NCBI RefSeq assembly: GCF_000003815.2
Contig: NC_049980.1
Location: 16,340,003-16,404,002, forward strand
DNA: 64,000 bases
Origin: Branchiostoma floridae
Lineage: Eukaryota; Chordata; Leptocardii; Amphioxiformes; Branchiostomatidae
Reading direction: 5' to 3'
The position numbers and the translations under genes were made by a program. Under the pieces are notes generated by a model. That model made no database searches, was not told where the DNA came from, and was given only the letters and a program-made list of their open reading frames with translations. Positions 24,741 through 36,629 of the stretch are shown piece after piece. Positions within the stretch are counted from its first letter, which is position 1; each line of letters starts with the position of its first letter.

Positions 24741-27630
24741 TCAACCTTCAAGGTTAAAGTTACTCAGAACCCACCATTTGGGTGTTATTAGAGGTGCTTA
24801 ATATAGAATATACCTCTGACACAATACGTAAAACTTGGAGGCGCTGGAACCAACTGTCAGAAACGCTAACATATGATGGGCTAACTGCCACCATTGTGGG
24901 CCTTTGCTTTTTTAATGGAGAAATTTAGTTTGTCTTTCCTTGTTTTTCCTGAAAAGCTCCTTAGTTTTTGTCAAGTGTCTTAGATCAAATATGTTAACTT
25001 GCATAGGTTAGGCAGAAAGACACAAGGTACTGGGCACTGAGATGTGCTCACTTCGTCAACTCAAACGGCACTTTAAAAGTTTTGCATCATAGTATTCTAT
25101 ATTGATGGTCTGATTTTATGTTAATTATGAGATATTTTTGTGGCTTCTATTTTGTATCTACAGACTGGTAAGTAAATTGAATTAGACATTGTTTCTGCAG
25201 GGTAGGGTGAGTTAGATACTGACTGCTCATAGTTAAGGATATCGGTGTGTTTATGAGATGGCATGCTGTAAAAGATAAATACATGTAGTCTGGCACCTCT
25301 ACTCAAAGTATGCTCAAGTTTCTTCAGGCATCTGAACCGTGCTCTTTTGGCAAGGTACCCATTTGAACAGTTGACTGACAAACATGCCACAAGCATCATT
25401 CTAGGTGGTGCTTTCTTAAGGTTTATCTGGAGGATTGGTTTGATCTTAGAGAAGTAGGTTCACTTGAGTTTTCTATCATGAGTCTTTCTCTACATGTAAA
25501 CATTGTTCACCTCAAATCAGACTAACAAGGCAATCAATAAGTCCCTATAATAACTCAAGGTGTTCAATGATAAATTTAAACTGGCTATAATATCTGCACT
25601 CCAGTCCTGTAGCTGATCACAAGCGAGAGTCCTCTGACAAGTTTGCATTCACTTTCCAACAGAAGGCTACTATTTCAATTACCCCTGACTTTCACAGTTA
25701 GGTGTTGTGTTGATAAGTGCTATTCCAAACATCCCAAGGGAAAACATTTTTAATAGCTGATGGTGTCAAAGTTTTATTAACCTGATGTCAATATTTATTG
25801 GCCTTGGTCTTTACCTTCATGGAGGAAAAAAGTTTCTACATTTTTGTACTTTTGTCTTTCATGGTACCTTGGAAACAACTTGCAAATTTGTTAGAGAAAC
25901 CTTGCCATCAAGTGGAGGTTCGTTATCCAGTCCCTGCAGCTGTACTACAGCTTGATATGACAAGACCTGATAACAGATGTGTCTCTTCTCTACTAAGTAC
26001 CTGTATATGACCTTATACCACTTACTGTATCTATAGCTACATGTTAATTTCATAATTGAGCCTAACAATCAGTACTACAGTAGATTTTCACTACTAAAAT
26101 GTGTTGTATAGTAAAAATTTATATCTATCTCTACTGTCTACATCACATCAATCATTTAAAAGACTACATTGTTGTTTGTGTAACAACGTAAAGCTTAAGG
26201 GGTCGGGAGCATTAGCTTACAAGTTGGGAAGGTATACATCTGACAGAATTGTTAGCATCTAAAAATGTGTTCTACTATTAAGATCTCAAAATCGTGCAGT
26301 CATATTGTGCGATATGCTCTGACAAGTGTGGTTTCCCTGTGTGCTGTTTAATGTGTGTTTACATACATGTGCACACTGACAGGCACACAAACAATTTTAT
26401 TGTTTGGACTTGCATTTGCTGTTGTGCTAAGTTTGCTTTATATAATGCTCAGTTTGGTGTTTTGATTTGCTTTTGTACTTTGTGAATCGGTCAACCCACC
26501 CATTGCGCAGGCAACGTCTTCCTTTCTGATATCTACATGTTTATGTACAACGCAATAGATTGGGTATGAAAGTGAGTGATTATGATAATAAGTTTGACCT
26601 TTCACCAAGCAGCCTTAGTAATGAGCTCAGTCTACAAATCTTGGTGATAACTTGTAATGTTTTTATGAAATATAGAAAGACTTACCCCTATTTATGAGAT
26701 ATATTTGATGATATTGCTAGAGGCAAAGTTAAAGCTGTAGTTCTAAATGCTATGTACTTGACCCACTGATTTGTGCTTTAGTGAACTTTGCATGGAGATA
26801 TTTTTAAAGAGCATTATGTTGACTTATATTTAGTTTTGATACAGGTAAAAAGTAAAGTATATTGAAGAAATTGTATGGAGATACAATGTATTACTAGTGC
26901 CATAAGTACGGGTAGGTACATTTGCTTTAGCTATTGTCTGCTATTGATTTGGAGTTCTACTTGCTAAGAAGTGAAGATACTGCTGAGATATTTTAGTGAT
27001 CATCTTCTGTGACTTTCTGGCATATCTGTTGCCTTATCTCTGTGTTTGCCTGCTACAGCAATTTGTGTTATGCTGTCATCAGAACATTCCTACAGACTTT
27101 TATTACATTCCCTTGTTGAAGCAGAAAATCAAATGTTTTCCAAGACTTCTGTAGCATTCCTTTTCATTTACAAACTGGAAACTAATGCTTCATACCATGT
27201 TTACTCAATTATACATTTTTATTGGTAAATGTAGATGTTAGAAAGTACTTTAAACACCAACTTCACTTTACTACATGTAACTGTATCAAATGACCATTCA
27301 TCAACAGGTAATTTGATATCTGGACTTTCATTTTCTTTCTCAGTGACAACAAAGCCCTGTCACAAAGTTGTATCTCTACATGTTGTAGACATGCAATTTG
27401 GTACACTATCTCTACAACCTTCTGTGCACATGTGTGGAGATGACGTTTTGTGTTGACTACAGACTACAGAGTGGCAGTTTTACACGTTAATGGTTTGATT
27501 TTCAACTGTCAGTCTACTTTTCTTAACTGTTCCCAGATCTAGCTGTATATAGTAGGTTTTGACTACCGCTTGTAGTATGAAATGCTGCATGGAAAGGATG
27601 GACGCAATAAAGCATACCTTGATTTTACTT
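24741..27630 (+). other. Inferred IQGAP 3' untranslated region
   Basis: From the stop codon at 24738-24740 to the AATAAA at 27606-27611 I see no exon of another gene and no clear nearer poly(A) signal. The stretch is AT-rich with scattered short ORFs that have no recognisable content. A UTR of about 2.9 kb is plausible for IQGAP, but its end is inferred from the signal alone. Confidence 0.45.
27606..27611 (+). terminator. Poly(A) signal, IQGAP (AATAAA)
   Basis: Canonical AATAAA on the + strand, followed within 20-60 nt by T-rich and TG-rich sequence. It is the best candidate end of the IQGAP transcript, about 300 bp from the convergent signal of the PAL gene. Confidence 0.5.
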
Positions 27631-27930
27631 GCTGAACTTATCTGGTCCTTATTTACCAAGTCGTTCTTCATTGGGAATTTGTGTAAGTCGTACAAATACC
27701 ATATATCATGTGACACTGATGAAATTAGTTTCTCACTAAGTTATTTCACATTTCTCTAAGCTCACGGGTTACTAGTCAGTTCCTGAAGAAGGTAGCCAGT
27801 TAGGGAAATCAGTTAAGAGTTCAGTCGGTGTGCATTTCTCTGTGTAGACAAGAACCTTCCACGTTTTATCTGGTTGTAAAAGTAACGACCACATCAGTAA
27901 AGGAAAGCAAAAACACAAGTTTACAGATAC

Positions 27931-27936
27931 TTTATT
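27931..27936 (-). terminator. Poly(A) signal, PAL gene (AATAAA on the - strand)
   Basis: TTTATT on the + strand reads AATAAA on the - strand, about 720 nt downstream of the PAL stop codon. It gives that gene a 3' UTR of about 0.75 kb. The end is inferred. Confidence 0.45.
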
Positions 27937-28653
27937 TTCATCCATACATGTACACTGATACACTCGTTACGAAAACTGTGCGTGAAACAAGTGTTAACAG
28001 TAATGTACGTCAGGCGGTGAACCAAAAAGATTGTCACGTCACCTTGTATCTCCAGGGAAAACGGGAACAAAGAATCTCAATTGTGCGACAACTGTGGGAT
28101 TTTGTTTGAAACAAAACTTTCCTCTAAGTCTAGATCTAATGCCTACGCCAAACGTGCCAAACGAAGGTGAAGAAATAACAGGGCGACATATAGGTCACCT
28201 CGCGCTCCTTTGTTGGCCAGATAGATACCCAGTAACACACCACGATGAAGAACTTGTTTACAGTTTTAGAGTACATGTATAGATCCTTTGGGCACATAGA
28301 AACTCGAATCAATTTCCTGTAAGGCAACCATTCAGCATTCTTTTCAACTGCTCTTCCGTTCCGTTCATGCCTGAAGCATGCATGTTTTGAAAACCACCAC
28401 ATATCTTACCAGACAGTTTAATACACCTTGGTTATAGTGAAGTACACAAGTGAATTTCATGTACATCTGGATTATGAAGAGCAACTTCTTGAATAAAGAG
28501 TATCTTCGTCACAAAATATATATAGTTCTTACTTTCCGACACAATACAATAGATATTGCACAAGACGACAAATTTTACACGTTTGTAGTCCATTGGATTT
28601 TAATACACCAGCCTCCGACCCTTCTGATATAATATTAATGTGGAGATACAAGC

Positions 28654-31600
28654 CTAGGCAGGTAAGATGACATTGGGCTGCTCGTTGGCGGGCACGAATT
28701 TCCACACCTTGTTTGGGCCGATCTCCACCACGTAGACCGCGGAGTCGTCTGGAGCAGAGGCTACGTCATGGGGCTGGCTGAAACCCTGCAGGTGGGGGAA
28801 TAAATGCTAGGTAGAATAATTGTACCGACACTTCCTGCTACCTGTAAGATAGAACATCAACAGTCTCCAAACCCGTTCATTTGTGTAATTGATCAATTTT
28901 GGTGCCGTGAAATTATAGTATTAAAGGCGAAAAGTTTGAAAATTAACCCTATAACCAATAGAGAATTAGTAGCCAAACAACTACTTCAGTATGCTAAAGG
29001 TTAAGTTGCTAAAGGAATAGAGATAAAATGGTTAAACCAGCATTGATACGTTCTATATGGAAAGGGCTTAGATCAAAGCAGTTCACCAGCATTATACATC
29101 ATTTTACACCGTGGCATGTTGACGTGGTTCATTCCTTGACCTGAACATCTAGATTTGTGTAAGTCTCCTACCCGCGGGGTTGGTCGCCACGTGTCCAGGA
29201 TCTCCCCGTCACTGAACCTGACCGTGAAGCCTTCCACGGGCAGGGTGGCGCCAGCCAGCGTCGGTCCGTTCACAAGGTGCAGAACACCTCCTGTAATAAA
29301 AAACCTTATGTATGAGGGCGAGCTACCTGCCTTTGATGGCGTTTCAGCACCTTGGAGATACACATCTACTCGTTACACTGCTCCGTGGCTGTGGGCGGTG
29401 CTATAAAATTACTGCACCGGCTGTTTGAAGATTTTTTTTAAATCTCTAATGCTGCTCTCAAATCTAACGTTACATTAGTGAGTCATGATGTGGCGTGGCC
29501 GTTGAAGTATTATCTTGCAAATGGTAAAGCAAGACCCACTGCAACGTTCGTTTACGAGATGCAATTTATCTTCAGAGAGGGACAGATGGAGAGAGAGAGC
29601 TTTTCAAATGGATCGTCCGATAGTGTCTAACGTTACTGTTTCTGCCATGTTGAGTCACATTGCGTATCTATATTTTTCACCGTGTATGGTTATGCTTAGT
29701 ACACAATTCAACTTGAGGAATCAAGGCCCTTTCATTGTATGTATTAGACAGATATCCTTACCCTGGTCAGGGTTGTAGTCAACAGCAAACACACGGCCTC
29801 CAAACTCCCTCTCCCGGAACATTCTCCTGAACTTGCCCTCTTTGATCTCGAAGCACTGCACCCGCCCGTTCTCTCTGTCAGCCACGCACACCTCCCCGCG
29901 GTCCTGGACCATGGTCAGGGAGTGGGGGATACGGAACGTCCCGGGGGGAGGGCCAGACAGGCTGTACCCCTGGGGGCTGGGGCGGCCCCACTGCAGTAGG
30001 AGGGTGCCGTCCTTGGAGAACTTCATGACGCGACTGTTGCAGTAACTATAAAGGAGAGGTGAATTTCAATCATGTACCTGTACTTTCATTGTGGTTTTAT
30101 TTATATGAATCATTGTGATAATGGCTTTTGGCAACAAGTACCCTTCAGTTGGTCACAGGCGGAGTCTTTTATAATGTAGCACTGAAACTGATCCTTACCC
30201 GTCTGCAACAAAGAAGTCTCCAGTGCTATCGTCCACTGCCACATCGGTGGGCTTACAGAAGTGTTTGTCGTCACTTCCGGGCTGAAAGGCCTCTCCGAGA
30301 GTAAGGAGGGGTACCGAGTCCCCGCTGGCAGGAAACTTGAAGACTTGGTGCATGGCGACGTCCGTCAGCCAGTAATTCCCGTCCCCATCCATGGCCAAAC
30401 CGTGGGGCAGGAAAAATCTAATGACAAAAAATCGCCGGTACTTCAGAATGTGTCGACGCTGCTAAAGAGTAATGAGATGTGCTAATGTAATCCATAAATT
30501 TGCACGATATGACCTAAAGATTATGAAATTTTCTTTGTCAGTTTCTGACTGCACCGCAATCTTGGTAAGTAGTGGTAAACAAGAAACTCTGCGATTTTCA
30601 TTTCATTTCCCAGTTTTGTTGCGGATTTTTCCGCCCAACACCGGAGCGGTTGAAGACTTACATGCCCTTCCCCCAGCTGCGCACCAGGTCCCCGGTGCTG
30701 GGGTCCAGCTCCACCACCGTGTCCGTCTGGATCGGACCCAGGTCCTGCTGCTGGTACACGTTGTCATCGTCAAACGAGCTGAAACACATTCACAAATTAA
30801 AAAAAAAAAAAAAAAAAAAAAAACAGAAAAACTGTTTCCACATTGACCGAGGGAAGGTGAGGAGTCTCAACATCTTTTTTTTTTTCTCAGACTCTCGAGC
30901 GTTTATTCCCCGGTCCATCCAACGAAGAGGGTCAAGTCCGCACAGAAGTAAAGTAAGTCATGTTGTCATTTTTACTTCATGAAATGAAAAAAAAACACTT
31001 CATTTCTTTAGTTATGTCAATTTCTACTGTGCATTTGTGCCAAACGTACCCGCGTACATACCTTGTATGTTACAGTTAAAAGTACATCCATATGCGGATC
31101 AGACTGGCCACTACGTGAGTCTAACGGAACAAGACCCTGTGGCCTAATGGATAAGGCGTCCGCCTCCGGAGCGGGAGATTGTGGGTTCGAGTCCCATCAG
31201 GGTCGTTTGACACCTTGATTATTTTTTGGGGTCTCACCTGGAGTCCCAGACCCTATCCCCCCTGTGGAACACATGGACGTGCCCAGCCGGACACACGGCC
31301 ACTCCGGACACCTGTCCTAGCTCCAGGTTCTGCACAGGCCAGTCTTCCTCAACCTGCAGCGAACTGTCGTCCGTTCCGCTGAAGAAAAACACACCAACTT
31401 GATAAACTTGGAAGGCCTTTTGTTCTCAAAGAATCTCGACAGTTTTTATTTTGTTCACAACTTTTCACAGTTTTCATTTGTTGTGGGGCGCCAGTACCCT
31501 AATCATGTCGGGGTAACATTTCATACCAACAACAAAATACACAAAACGTAAGAAATACTAGCAGTCATGAGCATATTTTCCTTAAAATTCAGATTTTTGA

Positions 31601-34600
31601 TATACACCGGTTAATTAGTCTCGTTCCTACAACAATCCGGCCCCGTCCCTGTTTGGAAATATGGCCCTGGTATAAGCCATCGCTAACCTTCAGATATATG
31701 TACTTTTATGAAGAATGAAAGACATTGAGCAAACAATACATTGAGGATAGAAAATAAGTAAGACACCACCAACCGATCAGCTACTGACTGGGCGTCTTCT
31801 TTGTTTTTATCTTCTTGAACGGCTCCCTCTTCTTGGCCCTCCTCTTCTCCATCTATGAGAGGCAAGGAAATGGTGTTAAAACGGTGGTGTGAGTCAAAAC
31901 ACACTAAGTAGTCGCACGTACTAATGGGATACAGAGAACATATTTTTACACTAGAAGAAGCTATTGGGGAGTTTCATTAATGTACCATCGGTGAATCGCA
32001 TGGCCAGGACGACAGTGTTGATGTCCCCCGGACCGACTTCTACGTCCTCCTCCTCCATCATACTGGTCTGTCCCGGTCCAGCCTCCCGCTCCTTCTCCCA
32101 GTTGAACACCGTCCCCAGCACCGGCCCCGCACACACCGTGTCAGGCCGGCTTGGCTCGCAGATCCTGGGCAACACAGGTGTTAGCAGATGTTAGAGATAG
32201 CCTCAGACCTCACCGACACGGGATGGTCTAACAGAGAATAACGTTAACGTGTCCATTACCGATTGAAAATTCGTCCACCAGCAGTTGGTGGCGTAACGGT
32301 TAGGTAGTTTGTCCCAGAACCCAGAGGTCCTGGGTTCGAATCCCCTGACATGCAATCAGTGATGCCCTTGATACAGGCACCTTGCATGACTTTCTCACTC
32401 CACTCAGGTGTAAAACTGGGTGCCTAACTTCAGGTGGGGGGTAAAAGGGCGTGAAAGGAGAGGGATGGGCTCCGCCTTCCAGTGCCCGGACAGAATGAAT
32501 AACCAGACCAAAGCCCGTCCAGGACAAAATAGATAAATATCGTAAATACCAATGTCATACACCAGGGGGAGGGGGAAGGGTGGCACAAAAGTGACCTTAA
32601 CTTTTGTCATTTCAACACCTACTTAGGCCATGTTGATTTGATTATATGGATGACATCCGCGCTCGCACCAAATTTCGGCCGTTTCCAAAAAAAAAAGTTT
32701 TCCACCACACAATAAATTGTACAAAGCAGCTGTAAAATGAGCACAAATATTCCGTAGATTGAAAAAAAAGTATCAGAAAACAGATAATTAATCATAGTCT
32801 AATGCCATAGAATGCCAAAATAAATCTAAACTCAAAGAATAAGATGTGAAAGGACAGAAATAAAAAAATCTTCTGTTGGTAGGGGGAGGTACCAGTACAG
32901 AAATTCAGGTCCTGTTCTGGTCCAGAGGAAACTTGAGAACTGGCAATACTAAAAACAATGGTAATAGGTCAGTTTTGCTACAAAGGAATCTGTTTGGTGG
33001 ACTATTGGACTCCCACTAGCATTTACAAATCCCATCTCCAAGTAATACGGGCTAACTGTCTTTGTACCTTTGACTGTAGAAACTTGGTACAATTGACTAT
33101 AAACTCTACTTGACTTCCTCTTGCTGTCTTCTTGGCCCCCGGTATGACCCCAAATGCCTGCCGAGATAGTGTGTCCATTTTGTAATTGGCGAAACCTGTT
33201 CCTCTGATTTTTTTTCAGGTCTGTTTTTTTTCGGATAGGTCCAAGAAGAAAAAATTGTCTTGCTCCCGTATAATGTACTGGTCCCTACACCTAACTGTTG
33301 GTATACCATACTATGTGTGTTTAGTCCTATGTTCAACCTTCCTGGCCACTTTGATTTCACACTGGAGGCAACTTTTTTTTTTGTGCCAAACTTTTTTTTT
33401 ATTCGCTCGCTCGCATCAATTTTGGAGTTCCCAGAGGATGCCATCCATATAATCAAATCAACATGGCCTTACATACCAAATGTCATCACAATCTATGCAG
33501 GTGTTCTATAACGAGTTAGTTTTGCTGACCACAAATGTCCGGAAACACAAACACAGACATACAATGTAAACACAGACGCACCAAAGAAACAACAACAATA
33601 CCTCCAATTTTTCGCAAGGAGGTAACAACCCACTGCCTTTATACGGCCTTTTAAAAAGGCTTTTGGGTTGCTTCACCTTGAAAGCGGTAAGTTCTAAGTC
33701 TATTTTTTGAAAGTGTCTCACTTCATTTTTGTGTAGGTAGACTATTAAACACAGTTTAGTTTAGCTTCACCTTGTGTTGCATAGGCTATAACCCTATAAG
33801 GCCGTCTTATGGTATGATGTTGCATGTTTCACTATAAAAGCCCTTACCACGTGGTCTGCGAGGAAGCCGGCTGCTCGCATCCATAGCCGATGATTCGGTC
33901 GATCCTGTCTCCCTCTGTGCCTGAGGCTGTAAAACATTGGATACGGCAATGGTTACGGCAAAGGTTGTATGGCTGTCTGGCAGTTGTAGATGTTTGTTTA
34001 TCGCAGAAGACTTTTGGGACTGTGTAGTCCTGCTGCAGAGGTCTTTACTAAAGTCATGAAAGTAGGCGTCTACACCAGGGTCTGATGGTGGCTAGAAAGT
34101 GTTCGATATTCCTGCCTCCATTTTCAAGTTGGAAGATCTTATAAAGCCATTATGGAGAATACTTGTTATTTCTAAGCTGCACTTGGCGTGCAGAGAGACA
34201 ATACATGTACAGCAACAACTTTTCTGTTATTCCGTCCTTAATCCTTGTTCACCTTTATGCCCGCAAATTGATTTACACTAGAAGTACAGGAATGTCAAAA
34301 ATCGAACGGTACAGTGGTGCAGTTACCAACATTAAAATCATCATCGTTGTCAAATAATCGGCAGACGGACCAGATAACAATCAACATGCCGTCTTTCTTT
34401 CACCCACTTATCTCCGTGCATTAAGCTTGTCTGCTCAATCGTTCATTCTGCATTTTAATATTACTACTGTCTTACCTATCAAATTCTCCACTCTCCATGA
34501 CTTCAGTGTAGTACAAACAAACGGTCCCTGTGGGAATACGGCAATAACATGTAAATTGATTCATCTTACGTGGTGAATAATGTATATATACATATACTGG

Positions 34601-36203
34601 GGGGTAATCTAATGATCGGTGTCAAGAGAGCTAATGTAGCAGGCGAAAATTCATGTCCAGAACAAGGGACAACCCACTAACAAACTGGAGACTTGCTGTG
34701 TTGAAAAGATGCTCCACGAGGCTATTGAAAGGGCCCGGATGATTTAGATAATTTAGAAATCAGCAATGTACGTGTAAGTCAAGTAAGTCAAGTATCCCCA
34801 TCCGTTTGCTAAAAAATATAAGCACACTCCCTGTCAGCATTATTAGCGATCCACCCCGTAATTGCCAGGAAATGTGTCTCTTGCAGAAGCCATGTTTCAG
34901 CATGTTTCATGTATGAAACAGCCGTGCGGGGGCGGATATAGGAGCAGCTCTCCCGGCAGCGCTGACGCAACTAGAAATGATATTTTGATAACACCCCAAT
35001 TCCAGTTCAGACTTATTCAATTCAATCATGTGCAGTAACACATCGTATGGCATTATAGACTAAGGATAGGATATAAATTTTCATCATGTTAATTTCGGGT
35101 CACTGCAATGAACAGTGTAAGGTTCCTATAATAGCTCTTCTCCGACGTATGCATGCATCTTCATGCAGCTCTATATCCACCCTAAGAGCATACAGGACGT
35201 GCGCTGGTTTCTTAAAGCGGATTCTTATAAAATACAACTACAAGTAATAGAGATCTTGTCCCCGCAAGTTCAGCGACATTACAGCTATATTAATTGTGAC
35301 GACATGGGGCATCCATAAGGTCACTTACACAGCAGATTGAGTTGTTCTTTGACTGTTCTAGTTAACATACATGATGGCTTCTGCGCATAAAAAAGACGAT
35401 GGCAGAATCGCCAGTTTGGTTACGGGCGACTACGAATGTTGGTGTTCCACCAAAAGAGGCGTCTTCAGGGTAGTTTTATCAGTCGAAGACACAACCCTGC
35501 ATCTCCGTAAAGAAATCTCCTCACATCGCAGGACTCGGTGATATATGGTATGAGTGGTCACGAAGCGAAACGAACACCGGCTTTTTGCGGCGAGCAGAGG
35601 ATTGAGATTGATTTCCTCATGGATACTTGAAAGAAACGCGCCGTCAAGAACGATCAAAATCAAGAGACTTACGGGCAATCTAGGCGAAGCCCTACTCAGG
35701 TGATAAAGTCCATCAGATTTGTTAGGAATTTTATAGTCAATCTGTACGCAATTTGCCGCTCGATGCGACAAGTCTTTGGCATTGATAAAGTGATTTCTGA
35801 ACACAGTAATCAAACAGGTGGTATGGTTTGTTCGGAATATCATTCATACATCCCCTTATCGCTTTTAAACATTTTATCAAAACATAAAGCACAGTTGCTT
35901 ATGGCACAGTCTTTGAATATTCAAACAAATGTCGCAGTGTTTGCTATTTGATTTCACTATCATGGAGCCGAAACAACATGCCCCTCACTGGTAAACAAGG
36001 TCTGCCGGCCAAACACACGTATACGTCTATTTCGCCCTTACCTGTGGAGGACGCTGCCGCTCCAATTCTTCAAACGTTGTGTCGAATTTCTCGAGTAAAT
36101 CTCGAGGCCACCAAGGGTTGTCCCAGGTCGGATAGGCCAAACATATGTTACCGAGGGTGATGAGACATATTCCCGTCAACACGGCCCGCATACCGGGCGC
36201 CAT
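28654..36203 (-). CDS. Peptidyl-alpha-hydroxyglycine alpha-amidating lyase (PAL) with a degenerate half-PHM module
   Basis: PAL cleaves peptidyl-alpha-hydroxyglycine to an amidated peptide and glyoxylate, the second step of neuropeptide amidation in the secretory pathway. Exons in transcript order: 36042-36203, 34476-34527, 33848-33926, 31986-32164, 31774-31852, 31238-31378, 30662-30778, 30199-30417, 29762-30045, 29172-29290, 28654-28785. All phases agree: 1563 nt, 520 residues. The chosen Met gives a signal peptide (residues 1-23, hydrophobic core [11 protein letters not shown], then CLA/YPTW). An in-frame upstream Met would add 18 basic residues. Residues about 55-135 resemble the first half of PHM without its copper histidines. 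An acidic linker (EEEGQEEG) follows, then a full PAL beta-propeller from VSGVAV: zinc histidines in LPHGL, IPHSL and QPHDV, arginine in FHRGD, tyrosine in DGYCNS, paired cysteines in [13 protein letters not shown]. No membrane span follows, so it is probably secreted or a granule protein. Confidence 0.9.
28786..29171 (-). other. Last intron of the PAL gene
   Basis: A 386-bp AT-rich intron between exons 29172-29290 and 28654-28785. The borders are GTAGGA and CTGCAG on the - strand. I see nothing else in it. Confidence 0.7.
30799..30823 (+). repeat. Poly(A) tract in a PAL intron
   Basis: A run of more than 20 A residues just beside exon 30662-30778. On the - strand it is a T tract close to the acceptor of that exon and may act as an extended pyrimidine tract. 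Confidence 0.8.
31133..31205 (+). tRNA. tRNA-Arg (anticodon CCG)
   Basis: A 73-nt cloverleaf. The acceptor stem GACCCTG pairs with CAGGGTC and the discriminator base is G. The D arm is GCC/GGC. The anticodon stem TCCGC/GCGGG encloses loop CTCCGGA with anticodon CCG. The T arm GTGGG/CCCAT has loop TTCGAGT. The internal A box and B box (GGTTCGAGTCC) are intact and there is no intron. A T-run about 15 nt downstream could terminate Pol III. The gene lies in a PAL intron on the opposite strand. Confidence 0.93.
32281..32545 (+). mobile_element. tRNA-derived SINE in a PAL intron
   Basis: A tRNA-like head has an A-box-like TGGCGTAACGG and a B box GGTTCGAATCC, but the acceptor ends do not pair, so it is not a functional tRNA. 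About 190 bp of tRNA-unrelated body follows. The tail is a short A-rich repeat (AAAATAGATAAATA). This is the usual SINE structure. Confidence 0.65.
32623..33472. mobile_element. MITE of about 850 bp with 34-bp terminal inverted repeats
   Basis: The left end (from 32623) and the reverse complement of the right end (33437-33472) share T-AGGCCATGTTGATTTG followed by ATTATATGGATG. The interior is AT-rich with long T and A runs and no coding capacity. Related ends occur at 51418 and about 63646, so this is a repeat family. It lies in the PAL intron between exons 31986-32164 and 33848-33926. Two solo copies in opposite orientation are an alternative reading. Confidence 0.6.
34528..36041 (-). other. 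First intron of the PAL gene
   Basis: A 1.5-kb intron right after the signal-peptide exon. It contains short repeats such as GTAAGTCAA in tandem near 34775-34795 and a small TTTCATG hairpin near 34900-34920. No exon, RNA gene or recognisable element was found. Confidence 0.6.
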
Positions 36204-36629
36204 GGTTGGGACCACACAGCGCAGGTGCGAGGAAGTGCGTCGTCGCCGCTTACGCACACTCAGAGCCGTACGTCAGTGTGTGGGACACGAATAACGTAAT
36301 AACGTGTAGCTCGTCGTCATTTCTAAACTACGCTTAATAGTACGTAAATGCTGCATTGGCTTTTATTGTCCGCTCATTTCTAAACCACAGTTTTGCGATT
36401 GGGTTCGAATTGAAAAACTCAATTTTATTGGTCGTAGAACAACAGGTAAAAGAAATAATACTTTTCAGTTTTCACGATAATTTCCTTTATTTCTCGTGAC
36501 ACTGGAATCCCCATCCGAGCCCCAAGTGACTCCTGCTTATAGCGTGGCTAAATGAGTTTCCTCTAAGCAGAGGTCGTCCCAAATTACCACTGACTGAAGT
36601 CTTAATCATTTCAAACTGGTCAAATTACC

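Larger units (their letters stand above)
31986..34527 (-). other. Vestigial PHM N-terminal module of the PAL-like protein
   Basis: Three exons (34476-34527, 33848-33926, 31986-32164) encode a segment matching the first PHM subdomain. The four cysteines that form two disulfides in rat PHM (C81, C114, C126, C131) are present as FVC, GYGC, TWIC and TVC. The spacing between the second and third is identical (12). A tryptophan 11 residues after the fourth is kept, as is a VVLAMRF strand. At the positions of the copper ligands His107-His108 there is Asp-Arg (IDRIIGYGC), and at His172 there is Arg (LAMRF). The second PHM subdomain with its own copper site is absent. Hydroxylase activity is therefore not expected. 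Confidence 0.65.

Noticed and set aside
30472-30982. Two overlapping + strand frames of 124 and 136 codons
   Set aside because: They run antisense through PAL exon 30662-30778 and the poly(A) tract; shadows.
32281-32355. tRNA-like sequence with a good B box
   Set aside because: The acceptor ends do not pair and it continues into a SINE body; not a tRNA gene.
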